This document shows, piece after piece, positions 55,308 to 64,000 of a stretch of 64,000 nucleotides of DNA. The stretch is from the NCBI GenBank assembly GCA_030428865.1, contig JAUIEK010000006.1:58244-122243 (forward strand). The letters are read 5' to 3'. Under the pieces are notes generated by a model, which saw only the letters and a list, made by a program, of their open reading frames with translations, ran no database searches and had not been told where the DNA came from. The DNA is from Bacteroidia bacterium (GTDB taxonomy: Bacteria; Bacteroidota; Bacteroidia; Flavobacteriales; Flavobacteriaceae). The position numbers and the translations under genes are program-made. Position 1 is the first letter of the stretch, and every line of letters begins with the position of its first letter.

Positions 55308-56720
55308 TTATATTATCATTCTCAATAAGATGAAGGAGAAAGAACCGACTAAGAATCCGACCAAAGCCAACCAAGATATTTTCTTGAGATACCAGAAAAA
55401 ATCTATTTTTTCCATTCCCATAGCAACGACTCCTGCTGCAGAACCAATTATTAGCATACTCCCTCCTGTACCTGCAGAAAATGCTATAAAATGCCACAAC
55501 GGACTATCTGTTGGCGCTACTTGAGGAGAGAACATACCTAGACTTGCTGCTACCAACGGAACATTATCTATAACTGCAGAACCTACTCCTAAAGACATAA
55601 CAACTAGGTCTGAAACAGCTGCACCAGGTAATTCAGTACCTATTTTTGGAGTGGCTGTTTGTAACCAATCTGCGAAACCAAATAAGATTCCTAATGATTC
55701 TAGAGCTGCTACAGCCATTAAAATACCTAAGAAAAATAAAATACTAGGCATTTCTATTTTTGACAATGAATGATGTACTGGACTGTGATAGTGAGCTGCA
55801 AACTCAGCAGATTCATCTTTTGTTGTAAAATCTGTTAAAGAGAATTTTCTTCTACTAAATATTTCCGCAAATGTAGCTACAATAGCTAACGAAAGCATCA
55901 TGCCCACATAAGGCGGCAAGTGTGTAAGTGTCTTAAAAACAGGTACAAAAACAATTGCTCCTAAACCAAGATAAAGCATTGTGCTACTATACTTCCCTTT
56001 TTGATCTTGATTATCTTCTTCTCCTATATCTATGTTTCCTTTAAAAGCTGGTAGAAATGAAGCTATTAAAGAAGGAACTACCATACATAAAAGAGACGGA
56101 ATGAAAAGGTAAACAAAAAGCTTTTGTGTACTTACTTTTCCTCCTATCCATAACATAGTTGTTGTTACATCTCCAATAGGAGAAAATGCTCCTCCTGCAT
56201 TGGCTGCAATGATTATTAAACCTGCAAACCAAATTCTATCTTCTCTACTTTTTACAATTTTTTGTAGTATTGATATTAAAACAATCGTAGCTGTCAGGTT
56301 ATCAATAATTGCTGATAATACAAATGCTAATACAGAAAATATCCATAATATTTTTCGTCTACTGTTTGTTTTAACATATCCTTTGATAGTTGAAAAACCA
56401 TTGAAATAATCTATAATTTCAACAATTGTCATAGCTCCCAACAAGAACACTAAAATTTCTGCTGTTTTACCTAAATGATGTAATAACGTCTCCTCTGCCA
56501 AATGCATTTTTGCATCATGCGCTAAAGTTTTAAAGTTTTCTACCAAAGCATGCTCTGATGAATCAAACCAATTACTAAAAGAGTCAACCCCAAGTGCTAC
56601 TATTGCCCAACAAATTGCCATCATGGCAAGTGCTGGAATCAATTTATCAAGTTTTAAATTGTGTTCTAAAGTGATTGCTAAATACCCTAGAATAAATACA
56701 ACTATAATAATAGACTCCAT
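55308..56720 (-). CDS. nhaD: NhaD-type Na+/H+ antiporter
   Basis: The 470-residue protein of the IT superfamily has about twelve membrane segments. Family features include IDNLTATIVLISIL near residue 140, GGAFSPIGDVTTTMLWIGGKV near residue 178, and a second half with SAVIDNVPLVAASLGMF and GTGGSMLIIGSAAG. NhaD exchanges sodium or lithium for protons at alkaline pH and is common in marine bacteria. It follows the amino-acid dehydrogenase gene after 8 bases and is likely co-transcribed with it. Confidence 0.93.
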   Translation of the reverse strand: MESIIIVVFILGYLAITLEHNLKLDKLIPALAMMAICWAIVALGVDSFSNWFDSSEHALVENFKTLAHDAKMHLAEETLLHHLGKTAEILVFLLGAMTIVEIIDYFNGFSTIKGYVKTNSRRKILWIFSVLAFVLSAIIDNLTATIVLISILQKIVKSREDRIWFAGLIIIAANAGGAFSPIGDVTTTMLWIGGKVSTQKLFVYLFIPSLLCMVVPSLIASFLPAFKGNIDIGEEDNQDQKGKYSSTMLYLGLGAIVFVPVFKTLTHLPPYVGMMLSLAIVATFAEIFSRRKFSLTDFTTKDESAEFAAHYHSPVHHSLSKIEMPSILFFLGILMAVAALESLGILFGFADWLQTATPKIGTELPGAAVSDLVVMSLGVGSAVIDNVPLVAASLGMFSPQVAPTDSPLWHFIAFSAGTGGSMLIIGSAAGVVAMGMEKIDFFWYLKKISWLALVGFLVGSFSFILLRMII

Positions 56721-56728
56721 AAATAAAT

Positions 56729-57955
56729 TTATATTAATTGTTTTAATGCAATTTCAAATGCAGTTTCACTAATTTTTGTTTTGGCAGCACTTTTTGAAAA
56801 GGTTTTTTGCAGAGCTTTTTGTATGGTTTGAGAAGTATCAGCAAATATTGCTTCATCTGTCATTTCTACTCTTCTTTCCATAAAATAAGCAAAGACTCTT
56901 GCCATTCCACAATTGGATATAAAATCGGGAATTAGGCTTACTTTTTTGTCTGTTTCTTCCATTATTGGTCCAAAGAAAATTTCTTGATCTGCAAACGGAA
57001 CATTTGCTCCACAAGATATTACCTCTAAACCAGAGGTTATCATTCTATCAATTTGCTCTTTAGTAATCAATCTAGACGCAGCACACGGAGCAAAAATTTC
57101 AGTTGGTATATCCCAAATTTTTTCGTTTACTTCATCAAAAGGAATTAAGTTCTCTGCTACTAAAGTATTTCCTTTCTTCTTAAGAAAAAGTTCTCTTATT
57201 TCTTCAAAAGTAAATCCATCTTCTTTTATTAAACCACCTACTCTATCAATAATACCAACTACTTTAGCTCCCATTTGAGCTAAATAATATGCAGCTGCAG
57301 AACCTACATTTCCAAAACCCTGAACAACAGCTCCTTTACCAACTACTGTTCCTCCGTAAACTTCGTAATAATGTCTTATTGCTTCGGCTACTCCATAACC
57401 AGTAATCATATCTGCAACTGTATATTTCCGAGTGATATTTGGCGAATACTTCTCATCTTCTAACACTTTTATAACTCCATGACGTAGCTGACCAATTCGA
57501 TTGATCTTATCAGCTTCTGTAGGTTTAAAATGTCCATTAAAAACTCCTTCTTGCGGGTGCCAAACTCCGCTGCCTTCTGTTATTGGAATTACTTCATGAA
57601 TTTCATCTACATTTAAATCGCCTCCCGTTCCGTAATAGTTTTTTAATAGAGGAGCAACCGCTTTGTACCAACGTTCTAGCACTCCTTTTTTTCTTGGATC
57701 ACTCGGATCAAAATTTATACCTGATTTAGCACCTCCTATTGCAGGGCCCGACACAGTAAATTTAACCTCCATCGTTTTTGCCAAGGAAGTAACTTCGTAT
57801 TGATCTAATCCTTTTCGCATACGAGTACCACCACCTGCAGCACCACCTCTTAACGAATTAATAACAGTCCAGCCTTCTGCTTCTGTCTCTGAATCTTTCC
57901 AATTAAAAACAATTTCTGGCTGTTTATTTTCGTACTTTTTAAGTAATTCTTTCAT
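56729..57955 (-). CDS. Glu/Leu/Phe/Val-family amino-acid dehydrogenase
   Basis: This NAD(P)-dependent oxidative deaminase has SLRGGAAGGGTRMRKGL near residue 33 and the catalytic-lysine segment SGPAIGGAKSGINFDP near residue 70. GTGGDLNVDE follows. The Rossmann loop is GFGNVGSAAAYYLAQMGAKVVG near residue 213 (GFGNVGSAAAYY core). The substrate-determining residues differ enough from hexameric GdhA that I leave the amino acid open. The 408-residue length fits glutamate or leucine-type enzymes. It is upstream of nhaD. Confidence 0.88.
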   Translation of the reverse strand: MKELLKKYENKQPEIVFNWKDSETEAEGWTVINSLRGGAAGGGTRMRKGLDQYEVTSLAKTMEVKFTVSGPAIGGAKSGINFDPSDPRKKGVLERWYKAVAPLLKNYYGTGGDLNVDEIHEVIPITEGSGVWHPQEGVFNGHFKPTEADKINRIGQLRHGVIKVLEDEKYSPNITRKYTVADMITGYGVAEAIRHYYEVYGGTVVGKGAVVQGFGNVGSAAAYYLAQMGAKVVGIIDRVGGLIKEDGFTFEEIRELFLKKKGNTLVAENLIPFDEVNEKIWDIPTEIFAPCAASRLITKEQIDRMITSGLEVISCGANVPFADQEIFFGPIMEETDKKVSLIPDFISNCGMARVFAYFMERRVEMTDEAIFADTSQTIQKALQKTFSKSAAKTKISETAFEIALKQLI

Positions 57956-58029
57956 TAAAAAATTTTGGATTTTTTCTAAATATTTTAGAAGTCAAAAAAA
58001 CAGCAGCAAATTAAGAAAAATAAATCTCT

Positions 58030-59097
58030 TTAAGAATAATTTGGGGTAAATATTACTCCTGAAGAATGATCTTTTGAAGCACCCGTTACAATTTGAAAAC
58101 AGTTGTTTTTTTCTTGTAGGCGAAGTAAGCCTAGAAGAGCAAAAATTAACGCTTCTTTATAATCTATAATAGTAGGGTTTGGCACTACTATTTTTCCTAA
58201 GAAATTAGCTTTTAATAGATTGATTAAAAAATCATTATAAGCTCCTCCACCTGTAATTAAAAGAGATTTTTTGTCTTTTACGATATCTAAAATTTGCTTA
58301 CTAATATGCTCTGTAAAAGTTCTAAGAATATCATATTCTGAGATTTCAAAAGAATTAATGAGTGGGAAAATGTATTGGTTAACCCATTCAATACCCAATG
58401 ACTTAGGAGATTTTTCTGAATAATATGAAAGTTGATTTAATTTCTCAAACAATGATTTATTAAGTTTACCTGATAATGCAAACTGTCCTTTATCATCATA
58501 TTCTTTACCTAATTTTTTAGCGTAAAAATTCAATACAGTATTAACGGGACAAATATCAAAGGCTATTCGTTCGCTCCTTTCTTCAAAAGAAATATTAGCA
58601 AATCCTCCTAAATTTAAGCAAGCTTCATAATCAGAAAATAAGATTGCATCCCCTATTGGCACTAAAGGAGCTCCTTGCCCGCCCAAAGCAACATCTTGCG
58701 ATCGAAAATCACAAACTACTTTTAATTTTGTTTTATCAGCTATATTCTGACCATTTCCTATTTGAAGTGTATAACCTTCGTCTGGTTTATGAAAAATAGT
58801 ATGCCCGTGTGATGCTATAAAATCAACTGCATTGCTATTTCCTGTTTCTTTCAAAAAAGAATTAATTAGTTTTCCCAAATAATCTCCGTATTCCTTATCC
58901 AATACTTTTAAAACTGCTTCTGACAAATGGATCGATTCTTTTAATTTATCAAACCAAAATGCGCCATAAGGATACGTTTTGCAAACTTCTATTGTATATT
59001 TATAATTCTTTGGATTAAACTCAGCCAACACCAAGTCAACTCCGTCTAGAGAAGTTCCAGACATTAAACCAACTACTCGAAGAGTATTTTTATCCAT
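58030..59097 (-). CDS. anmK: anhydro-N-acetylmuramic acid kinase
   Basis: This murein-recycling enzyme opens and phosphorylates 1,6-anhydro-MurNAc to MurNAc-6-phosphate. The ATP site is GLMSGTSLDGVDLVL at residues 10-24. ASHGHTIFHKPDEG, DFRSQDVALGGQGAPLVPIGD and LITGGGAYNDFL follow, all diagnostic. The 355-residue length is normal for the Bacteroidota form. It is divergent from the acyl-CoA dehydrogenase gene. Confidence 0.95.
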   Translation of the reverse strand: MDKNTLRVVGLMSGTSLDGVDLVLAEFNPKNYKYTIEVCKTYPYGAFWFDKLKESIHLSEAVLKVLDKEYGDYLGKLINSFLKETGNSNAVDFIASHGHTIFHKPDEGYTLQIGNGQNIADKTKLKVVCDFRSQDVALGGQGAPLVPIGDAILFSDYEACLNLGGFANISFEERSERIAFDICPVNTVLNFYAKKLGKEYDDKGQFALSGKLNKSLFEKLNQLSYYSEKSPKSLGIEWVNQYIFPLINSFEISEYDILRTFTEHISKQILDIVKDKKSLLITGGGAYNDFLINLLKANFLGKIVVPNPTIIDYKEALIFALLGLLRLQEKNNCFQIVTGASKDHSSGVIFTPNYS

Positions 59098-59120
59098 ACT
59101 TGTAAAAGTATAAAAGTGTA

Positions 59121-59151
59121 TTGAAAATATGCCAGTAAAAAAGTATCTTTG
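59121..59151 (+). promoter_or_regulatory. promoter of the acyl-CoA dehydrogenase gene
   Basis: TTG (59121-59123), a 20-base spacer and TATCTTTG (59144-59151) give an exact match to the full Bacteroidota promoter consensus TTG-N(19-21)-TAnnTTTG. The ATG lies 37 bases downstream of the -7 box. It is the best complete promoter in the window. Confidence 0.72.
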
Positions 59152-59188
59152 ATGACTTTTTTAATGAATTTAATACAATTATTTACAA

Positions 59189-60331
59189 ATGAATTTTACC
59201 CTTACAGAAGAACATTTAATGATTAGAGATGCTGCTAGAAATTTTGCGCAAACAGAATTATTACCAGGCGTTATTGAAAGAGATGAGAAGCAACAATTTC
59301 CAAATGAGTTGGTAAGAAAAATGGGAGAACTTGGTTTTATGGGAATTATGGTAGATCCTAAATATGGAGGCAGCGGTATGGATTCCATTTCGTATGTATT
59401 AATTATGGAAGAGTTATCTAAAATTGATGCATCTGCTTCTGTTATTGTATCGGTAAACAATTCATTGGTTTGTTATGGAATCGAAAAATATGGCTCGGAA
59501 GAGCAAAAACAAAAATACTTAACCAAATTGGCCACAGGAGAATTTGTAGGTGCTTTTTGTTTAAGTGAGCCAGAAGCCGGTAGTGATGCTACTTCGCAAA
59601 AAACAACGGCAATTGAAATGGGTGATCATTACCTTTTAAATGGCACAAAAAACTGGATTACAAATGGAGGAAGAGCAGATGTTTACCTTGTGATTGCACA
59701 AACAGATAGAGACAAAGGTCATAGAGGAATTAATGCTTTTATTATTGAAAAAGGTATGGAAGGATTTGATTTTGGACCTAAAGAAGATAAACTTGGAATT
59801 AGAGGAAGTGATACACATACATTACAATTTAATGATGTAAAAGTTCCCAAAGAAAATAGAATTGGTGAAGATGGTTTTGGATTTAAGTTCGCGATGAAAA
59901 CACTTTCTGGTGGAAGAATTGGAATCGCTTCTCAAGCTCTAGGAATTGCATCAGGAGCTTATGAATTAGCTTTAAAATATTCTAAAGAGCGTAAGGCTTT
60001 TGGAACAGAAATCTGTAATCACCAAGCAATTGCATTTAAACTTGCAGATATGCATACAGAAATTGAAGCTGCTCGCCTCTTAGTAATGAAAGCTGCTTGG
60101 GATAAAGATCAAGGAAATAATTACGATATGTCTAGTGCAATAGCAAAACTATATGCTTCAAAAGTTGCAATGGACCAAACAGTTGAAGCAGTTCAAATTC
60201 ATGGTGGAAATGGTTTTGTAAAAGAATACCATGTTGAAAGGTTAATGAGAGATGCTAAAATCACTCAGATATACGAAGGAACATCAGAAATTCAAAAAAT
60301 TGTAATATCTAGAGGAGTTTTAAGAGATTAA
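59189..60331 (+). CDS. short-chain-type acyl-CoA dehydrogenase
   Basis: This FAD enzyme carries out alpha,beta-dehydrogenation of an acyl-CoA. It has AFCLSEPEAGSDATS near residue 128, NGTKNWITNGG, GGRIGIASQALGIA and the C-terminal MRDAKITQIYEGTSEIQKIV. Glu363 in YEGTSEIQ is the expected catalytic base, in the position used by short-chain and butyryl-CoA dehydrogenases. The 380-residue length is normal. It has its own promoter and terminator. Branched short-chain substrates are equally possible, which would link it to the mutase upstream in the window. Confidence 0.93.
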   Translation: MNFTLTEEHLMIRDAARNFAQTELLPGVIERDEKQQFPNELVRKMGELGFMGIMVDPKYGGSGMDSISYVLIMEELSKIDASASVIVSVNNSLVCYGIEKYGSEEQKQKYLTKLATGEFVGAFCLSEPEAGSDATSQKTTAIEMGDHYLLNGTKNWITNGGRADVYLVIAQTDRDKGHRGINAFIIEKGMEGFDFGPKEDKLGIRGSDTHTLQFNDVKVPKENRIGEDGFGFKFAMKTLSGGRIGIASQALGIASGAYELALKYSKERKAFGTEICNHQAIAFKLADMHTEIEAARLLVMKAAWDKDQGNNYDMSSAIAKLYASKVAMDQTVEAVQIHGGNGFVKEYHVERLMRDAKITQIYEGTSEIQKIVISRGVLRD

Positions 60332-60341
60332 ACTCCTTTTG
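60313..60341 (+). terminator. terminator overlapping the acyl-CoA dehydrogenase stop
   Basis: AGGAGTTT pairs with AAACTCCT and a T run follows; the stop codon TAA lies in the right flank of the loop. The 8-bp stem plus T-rich tail fits an intrinsic terminator, although the T run is short and interrupted by a G. Confidence 0.55.
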
Positions 60342-60376
60342 TGTTTGCTGTGGTAAAAATAGAATTTTCACAGCAG

Positions 60377-60384
60377 TATATTTG
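60377..60384 (+). promoter_or_regulatory. -7 promoter box for the GT2 module
   Basis: TATATTTG is an exact TAnnTTTG match 35 bases before the GT2 start codon. It lies downstream of the preceding terminator, so the three-gene module probably has its own promoter. Confidence 0.5.
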
Positions 60385-60419
60385 AAATTAGTAATTTCGT
60401 AGTAAACTAATCTGTTCCC

Positions 60420-61373
60420 ATGCCGCTAAAAAAACAAGATTACGGTCTTCTTTCTGTTATTATTCCTGTATATAATGAAGAAGACAACGTGATTCCTCTT
60501 ACCAAAAAAATCGAAGAAAGCTTAGATGGTTATGATTACGAAATCATATATATTGATGATTTTTCTACAGACGATACTCGAAAGAATATCATCAGCATTA
60601 ATAACCCTAAGGTTGCTTTAATTGAGTTAAGAAAAAATTACGGTCAAAGTTTAGCATTGGCTGCAGGAATAGATTACGCAAAGGGAAATTACATAATTAC
60701 ATTAGACGGGGACATGCAGAATGACCCATCAGACATTCCTCATATGCTTGAGAAAGCAAAAACAGAAGATTGGGATGTGGTAACTGGTATTAGAGCTAAG
60801 AGAAAAGATAATATTGTTAGAACTCTACCATCTAAAATTGCCAATTTTTTAATACGAAAAGCTACTAGGTTAGACTTAAAAGATCAAGGTTGTGCGCTTA
60901 AAGTATTTAATAAAGAAATTGCCAAAGATTTGAATCTGTATGGAGAAATGCACCGTTTTATAAATCTTCTAGCATATTTAAATGGTGCTCGTATAACCCA
61001 AGTTCCTGTAAAGCACCATGCGCGTCAATTTGGAAAATCAAAGTATGGATTAGGAAGAACCATAAAGGTAATTAACGATATTGTACTTATTATATTCCAA
61101 AGAAAATATTTACAAAGACCAATTCACTTATTTGGTAATTTTGGTTTATTTTTCTTTGTTATTGGTACTGCCATCAATTTATATCTATTAATTATCAAAA
61201 TTCTTGGAGAAGATATTTGGGGAAGGCCTTTATTAATATTAGGCGTGTTAATGGTTTTCATCGGAATTCAGTTTTTTTCTGTCGGGATTATTGCTGACTT
61301 ATTAATGAAAACATATTATGAGTCGCAAAAAAAACGACCTTACGCTATTAGAAAAGTACACCTCAGTGAATAA
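60420..61373 (+). CDS. GT2 polyprenyl-phosphate glycosyltransferase
   Basis: This membrane-associated GT-A transferase of the DPM1/GtrB/ArnC type makes a polyprenyl-phosphate-linked sugar. It has SVIIPVYNEEDNV near residue 14, IDDFSTDDT, ELRKNYGQSLALAAGID and the metal-binding TLDGDMQNDPSDIP near residue 94. Two C-terminal membrane helices lie at about residues 236-258 and 270-300. The 317-residue length is normal. The downstream flippase-like and GT39 genes are the expected partners. Confidence 0.91.
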   Translation: MPLKKQDYGLLSVIIPVYNEEDNVIPLTKKIEESLDGYDYEIIYIDDFSTDDTRKNIISINNPKVALIELRKNYGQSLALAAGIDYAKGNYIITLDGDMQNDPSDIPHMLEKAKTEDWDVVTGIRAKRKDNIVRTLPSKIANFLIRKATRLDLKDQGCALKVFNKEIAKDLNLYGEMHRFINLLAYLNGARITQVPVKHHARQFGKSKYGLGRTIKVINDIVLIIFQRKYLQRPIHLFGNFGLFFFVIGTAINLYLLIIKILGEDIWGRPLLILGVLMVFIGIQFFSVGIIADLLMKTYYESQKKRPYAIRKVHLSE

Positions 61374-62229
61374 GAAACTGGTTAAAACTCTCATTAAAAT
61401 TGTCATAAGTGGTTTACTACTTTACTTTGTTTTTACAAAAATTGAGTTTTCTTCAATAATAAATCTATTCAACAATTCTAATGTTTCATACATAGTACTT
61501 GCGTTTTTCTTCTTTATTGTATCACAAATTGTGTCTTCTTTCAGACTAAACTACATCTTCCATAAAAACGATTTTTTTCTATCCCAAAGAAGCAATTTAA
61601 AACTTTATTTTATAGGAATGTTCTATAATTTTTTTATTCCTGGTGGAATTGGAGGTGATGCTTATAAAGTTTATTTGCTCAATAAAAGATTTGATTGGAA
61701 GCTTAAAACTTTAACAAAAGCTGTATTGTTAGACAGATTAATAGGTTTGATAGCTATTGGCACTATTCTCTCTATAATAATTGGCTTTATCTTTTTTTCT
61801 TTTTGGAAAATTTTTATTGGGTTGCTTGTCGGAATCCTAATTTATTTTATAGGCAAACTAGGCTTAACGCTACTATTTAAAAAGATAGATCATATCTATT
61901 TAAAAAGCTTTATCTATTCTGCAATAATTCAAGCATTACAACTTATCAGTATTGTCTTTATTATTAAATCACTTAACCAAGAAATTGTAGATATTGTTAA
62001 ATATCTTTTCGTATTCTTGGTTTCGTCTGTATTATCTGTTATTTCTTTTTCAGGATTTGGGGCAAGAGAGTTTGTTTTTTTAAAAGCTTCAGAATTTCTT
62101 GATACCAGTCAATCTTTCTCAACAAGTATAGGACTTTCTTTTAATTTGATAACAGCAATTGTTTCATTGCTAGGTTTTATTTTTATATTGTTTAAATTCA
62201 AACTAACTGTAGTAAATACTAATAAATAA
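61318..62229 (+). CDS. flippase-like membrane protein (UPF0104 / MprF-N type)
   Basis: This protein of about eight membrane segments belongs to the lysylphosphatidylglycerol synthase transmembrane-region family. It has SGLLLYFVFTKIEFSSI near the start, FYNFFIPGGIGGDAYKVYLL, AVLLDRLIGL and SFSGFGAREFVFL, all family motifs. The ATG start overlaps the GT2 gene by 56 bases. A GTG at 61366 would give a normal family N terminus (MNKKLVKTLIK) with only an 8-base overlap and is a real alternative. A role in lipid-linked sugar translocation is inferred from the neighbours. Confidence 0.83.
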   Translation: MSRKKNDLTLLEKYTSVNKKLVKTLIKIVISGLLLYFVFTKIEFSSIINLFNNSNVSYIVLAFFFFIVSQIVSSFRLNYIFHKNDFFLSQRSNLKLYFIGMFYNFFIPGGIGGDAYKVYLLNKRFDWKLKTLTKAVLLDRLIGLIAIGTILSIIIGFIFFSFWKIFIGLLVGILIYFIGKLGLTLLFKKIDHIYLKSFIYSAIIQALQLISIVFIIKSLNQEIVDIVKYLFVFLVSSVLSVISFSGFGAREFVFLKASEFLDTSQSFSTSIGLSFNLITAIVSLLGFIFILFKFKLTVVNTNK

Positions 62230-62232
62230 TAC

Positions 62233-63888
62233 ATGAGCTTACTATATTCTCAGAAAAATTATTGGATTTTATATTTCCTAATATTTCTTGTTTACATCAC
62301 AGGTCTGTTTATGCCTCTGATGGAAAGTGACTCCGCGCAACATGCTACTATGGCTATGCGAATGTATCTCAGTGATAATTTCTTTGAAATTATGAGAGGT
62401 AATGAACCCTATTTGGATAAACCTCATATGCACTTTTGGCTAGCAGCTATTTCCTTTAAAATTTTCGGGTTAACCGAATGGGCATATAGACTTCCTTCTT
62501 TGCTTTTTACTTTTATAGGAGCAATATCTTGTTTTTATTTAGCCAAAGAATTATATACTAAAAAAGCTGCTCACTTTGCTTCATTAATATTTTTAACAAG
62601 CCAATCTATTATTCTAGCTAATCATGACGTAAGAACAGATGCTATTTTAACCGGAGCTACTATTTTTGCTATATGGCAACTATTTAAGTTCACAAAAAAT
62701 CAGAGAGTCCTTCCCCTTATTCTTGGTTCATTTGCATTAGGAATTGCTTTTTCTACAAAAGGAATGATTGCTGTAGTTATTACGCTCTGTGCATTACTAT
62801 CTCATCTAGTTTATTCAAAAAAAACTCACGTTTTAGCAAATTATAAAATCCTTATAGGATTATTCGTTTTCTTTATATCTATATCTCCTGTTTTGTATGC
62901 ATATTATGTTCAATTTGGAGAAGAAGGTGTTCGTTTTATTTTGTGGGAACAAAATTTTAAAAGATTATCTTCTGAAAATATGAAACAAAGCAATCCTGGT
63001 TACTTATTCTTGTTTCATACATTGATTTGGGTATTTTTCCCATGGGTTTTTACTATGTATTTTGGGCTTTTTATGCAGTTAAAAAAATGGATTAGTAACA
63101 AGTTCAAAAAAACAGATGGTTTTGAATTCCTAACAATTGGAGGAGCATTTATAACAATCTTGCTACTCAGTTATTCGAAGTTTAAACTTCCTCATTACCT
63201 AAACCCTGTGTTGCCTTTACTCTCTATATTTACTGCTGGCTTTCTATATAAGTTAGAACAAAACCGAAAAACAAAAACACTTAATATTCTTCTTAAAATA
63301 AACTACTTTTTTGTATTTATAGGGTTTGTCGCAGTAACTTTTATATTAATATTTACATTTGAAACACCCAGTATTTGGATTATTTCTGGAGTAGTTTTAA
63401 TCAGTTTTCTTCTTATTTCTTTTTTGATTTTAACAAAAAAGCAATCATTACATCAAATTATAATTAGCTCTGCTCTACTGATGATTATGATTAATTTTGT
63501 TCTTAATACTTACTTTTACCCCAACCTCCTAGAGTATCAAGGAGGTGGCAAAATAGCTAAGATTATAAAAGAAAAAAATATTGATCTAAAAAAGATTTAC
63601 TTATATAAGCAAAGATATTCTTGGTCACTAGATTTTGCTACAGAAAGAAATACACCTGAGTTATCTATAAATGAAATAAAAAATTTAAATACAGAAGTCT
63701 GGTTGTATGTAGATAAATCTTCTTACATCGATACTATTACAAATGCTAATATTAAAATCAGTGAAAAATATAGTGTTCCTCATTTTAGAGTTAGTAAACT
63801 CTCTCTAAAATTTCTAAACCAAGACACAAGAAAATCTAAAGTAGGAAGTGCTCATTTACTTAAGATAAGTTCAAACCTTCTTCCATAA
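62233..63888 (+). CDS. GT39/ArnT-like polyprenyl-phosphate-sugar-dependent glycosyltransferase
   Basis: The 551-residue membrane protein has an N-terminal helix, then MESDSAQHATMAMRMY (the acidic catalytic loop of GT39/ArnT/PMT proteins) and NEPYLDKPHMHFWLAA. About eleven further helices and a small C-terminal periplasmic domain follow. It would transfer the sugar from the polyprenyl phosphate made by the GT2 protein to a lipid or protein acceptor outside the inner membrane. Acceptor and sugar are unknown. It starts 3 bases after the flippase-like gene. Confidence 0.88.
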   Translation: MSLLYSQKNYWILYFLIFLVYITGLFMPLMESDSAQHATMAMRMYLSDNFFEIMRGNEPYLDKPHMHFWLAAISFKIFGLTEWAYRLPSLLFTFIGAISCFYLAKELYTKKAAHFASLIFLTSQSIILANHDVRTDAILTGATIFAIWQLFKFTKNQRVLPLILGSFALGIAFSTKGMIAVVITLCALLSHLVYSKKTHVLANYKILIGLFVFFISISPVLYAYYVQFGEEGVRFILWEQNFKRLSSENMKQSNPGYLFLFHTLIWVFFPWVFTMYFGLFMQLKKWISNKFKKTDGFEFLTIGGAFITILLLSYSKFKLPHYLNPVLPLLSIFTAGFLYKLEQNRKTKTLNILLKINYFFVFIGFVAVTFILIFTFETPSIWIISGVVLISFLLISFLILTKKQSLHQIIISSALLMIMINFVLNTYFYPNLLEYQGGGKIAKIIKEKNIDLKKIYLYKQRYSWSLDFATERNTPELSINEIKNLNTEVWLYVDKSSYIDTITNANIKISEKYSVPHFRVSKLSLKFLNQDTRKSKVGSAHLLKISSNLLP

Positions 63889-63924
63889 AAAAACTCCATA
63901 CAAGATAATTGTATAGAGTTTTTA
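63889..63924. terminator. bidirectional terminator between GT39 gene and rRNA operon
   Basis: AAAAACTCCATACAA and TTGTATAGAGTTTTT form a 15-bp stem with one mismatch and a 5-base loop, with A-rich and T-rich flanks. It ends the plus-strand GT39 module and the minus-strand rRNA transcript. Confidence 0.85.
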
Positions 63925-63930
63925 AAAAGA

Positions 63931-64000
63931 AAGGCGGCTACCTACTCTCCCACATACTTGTAGTACCATCGGCGCAATTGGGCTTAACTTCTCTGTTCGG
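63931..64000 (-). rRNA. rrf: 5S rRNA, 3' part (truncated by the window edge)
   Basis: The minus strand reads CCGAACAGAGAAGTTAAGCC, then GCGCCGATGGTACT and GTGGGAGAGTAGGT, ending in GCCGCC. These are the conserved 3' two thirds of bacterial 5S rRNA (loop C, loop E and the terminal stem half). The 5' part lies beyond the right edge. As 5S is normally last in the operon, 23S and 16S genes are expected further right. Confidence 0.95.

Noticed and set aside
55246..55497. short cysteine/arginine-rich minus-strand frame after nhaD
   Set aside because: It overlaps the 3' end of nhaD out of frame and the terminator hairpin, and has atypical composition.

Overview
The window comes from a low-GC member of the Bacteroidota, almost certainly the family Flavobacteriaceae. 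The evidence is a linked type IX secretion and gliding set (porU, porV, gldJ), the fused CcsBA cytochrome c biogenesis protein, a udk-divIC-methylmalonyl-CoA mutase string, recurrent -7 promoter boxes of the Bacteroidota type (TAnnTTTG), and a lack of Shine-Dalgarno sequences. I cannot fix the genus from the sequence alone; an NhaD-type sodium/proton antiporter fits a marine or brackish habitat.

Layout. (1) 1-8422, plus strand: uridine kinase, DivIC/FtsB-like division protein, both methylmalonyl-CoA mutase subunits, CcsBA and a small TPR-like membrane protein. (2) 8427-17888, minus strand: LysM/PBP1-like lipoprotein, GMP synthase, a FabH-like ketoacyl synthase, cytidine deaminase, and the T9SS proteins PorV and PorU. 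(3) 18077-22826: gldJ and murF (plus), an N-acetylglucosamine-kinase-like ATPase (minus), and a CpsB/CapC-like tyrosine phosphatase (plus). (4) 22860-51923, all minus: one 29-kb surface polysaccharide locus of 26 genes. (5) 52024-59097, minus: tRNA-Val, an exbB-exbD-tonB-folC operon, nhaD, a Glu/Leu/Phe/Val dehydrogenase and anmK. (6) 59189-63888, plus: acyl-CoA dehydrogenase and a three-gene polyprenyl-phosphate-sugar module (GT2, flippase-like, GT39). (7) The right edge holds the 3' part of a minus-strand 5S rRNA, so an rRNA operon lies to the right.

The polysaccharide locus is the most informative part. From its transcriptional start (right) to its end (left) it encodes: TviC/WbpP epimerase, TviB/WbpO dehydrogenase and a WbpB-like dehydrogenase (N-acetyl hexosaminuronic acids); UDP-glucose dehydrogenase and a uronate 4-epimerase (GlcA/GalA); Wzx flippase and a candidate Wzy polymerase; several GT4 glycosyltransferases; a CapA/ATP-grasp pair; a WbuX/WbuY/WbuZ-type (PseA/HisH/HisF-like) acetamidino-forming set; FnlA/FnlB/FnlC enzymes for UDP-N-acetyl-L-fucosamine with a WbuB-type transferase; a PglC/PglD/PglE/PglF-type set for UDP-diacetyl-bacillosamine and its loading onto the lipid carrier; and a Wza-like export lipoprotein with a Wzc-like tyrosine autokinase. 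The phosphatase that could counteract the kinase is convergent with it at the left border. The parts predict a Wzx/Wzy-type acidic polysaccharide that starts on diNAcBac and contains L-FucNAc, probably converted to the amidine L-FucNAm, plus uronic acids that may be amide-modified. This structure is an inference from gene content.

No intergenic gap exceeds about 280 bases. I saw no insertion sequence, CRISPR array, prophage or attachment site.
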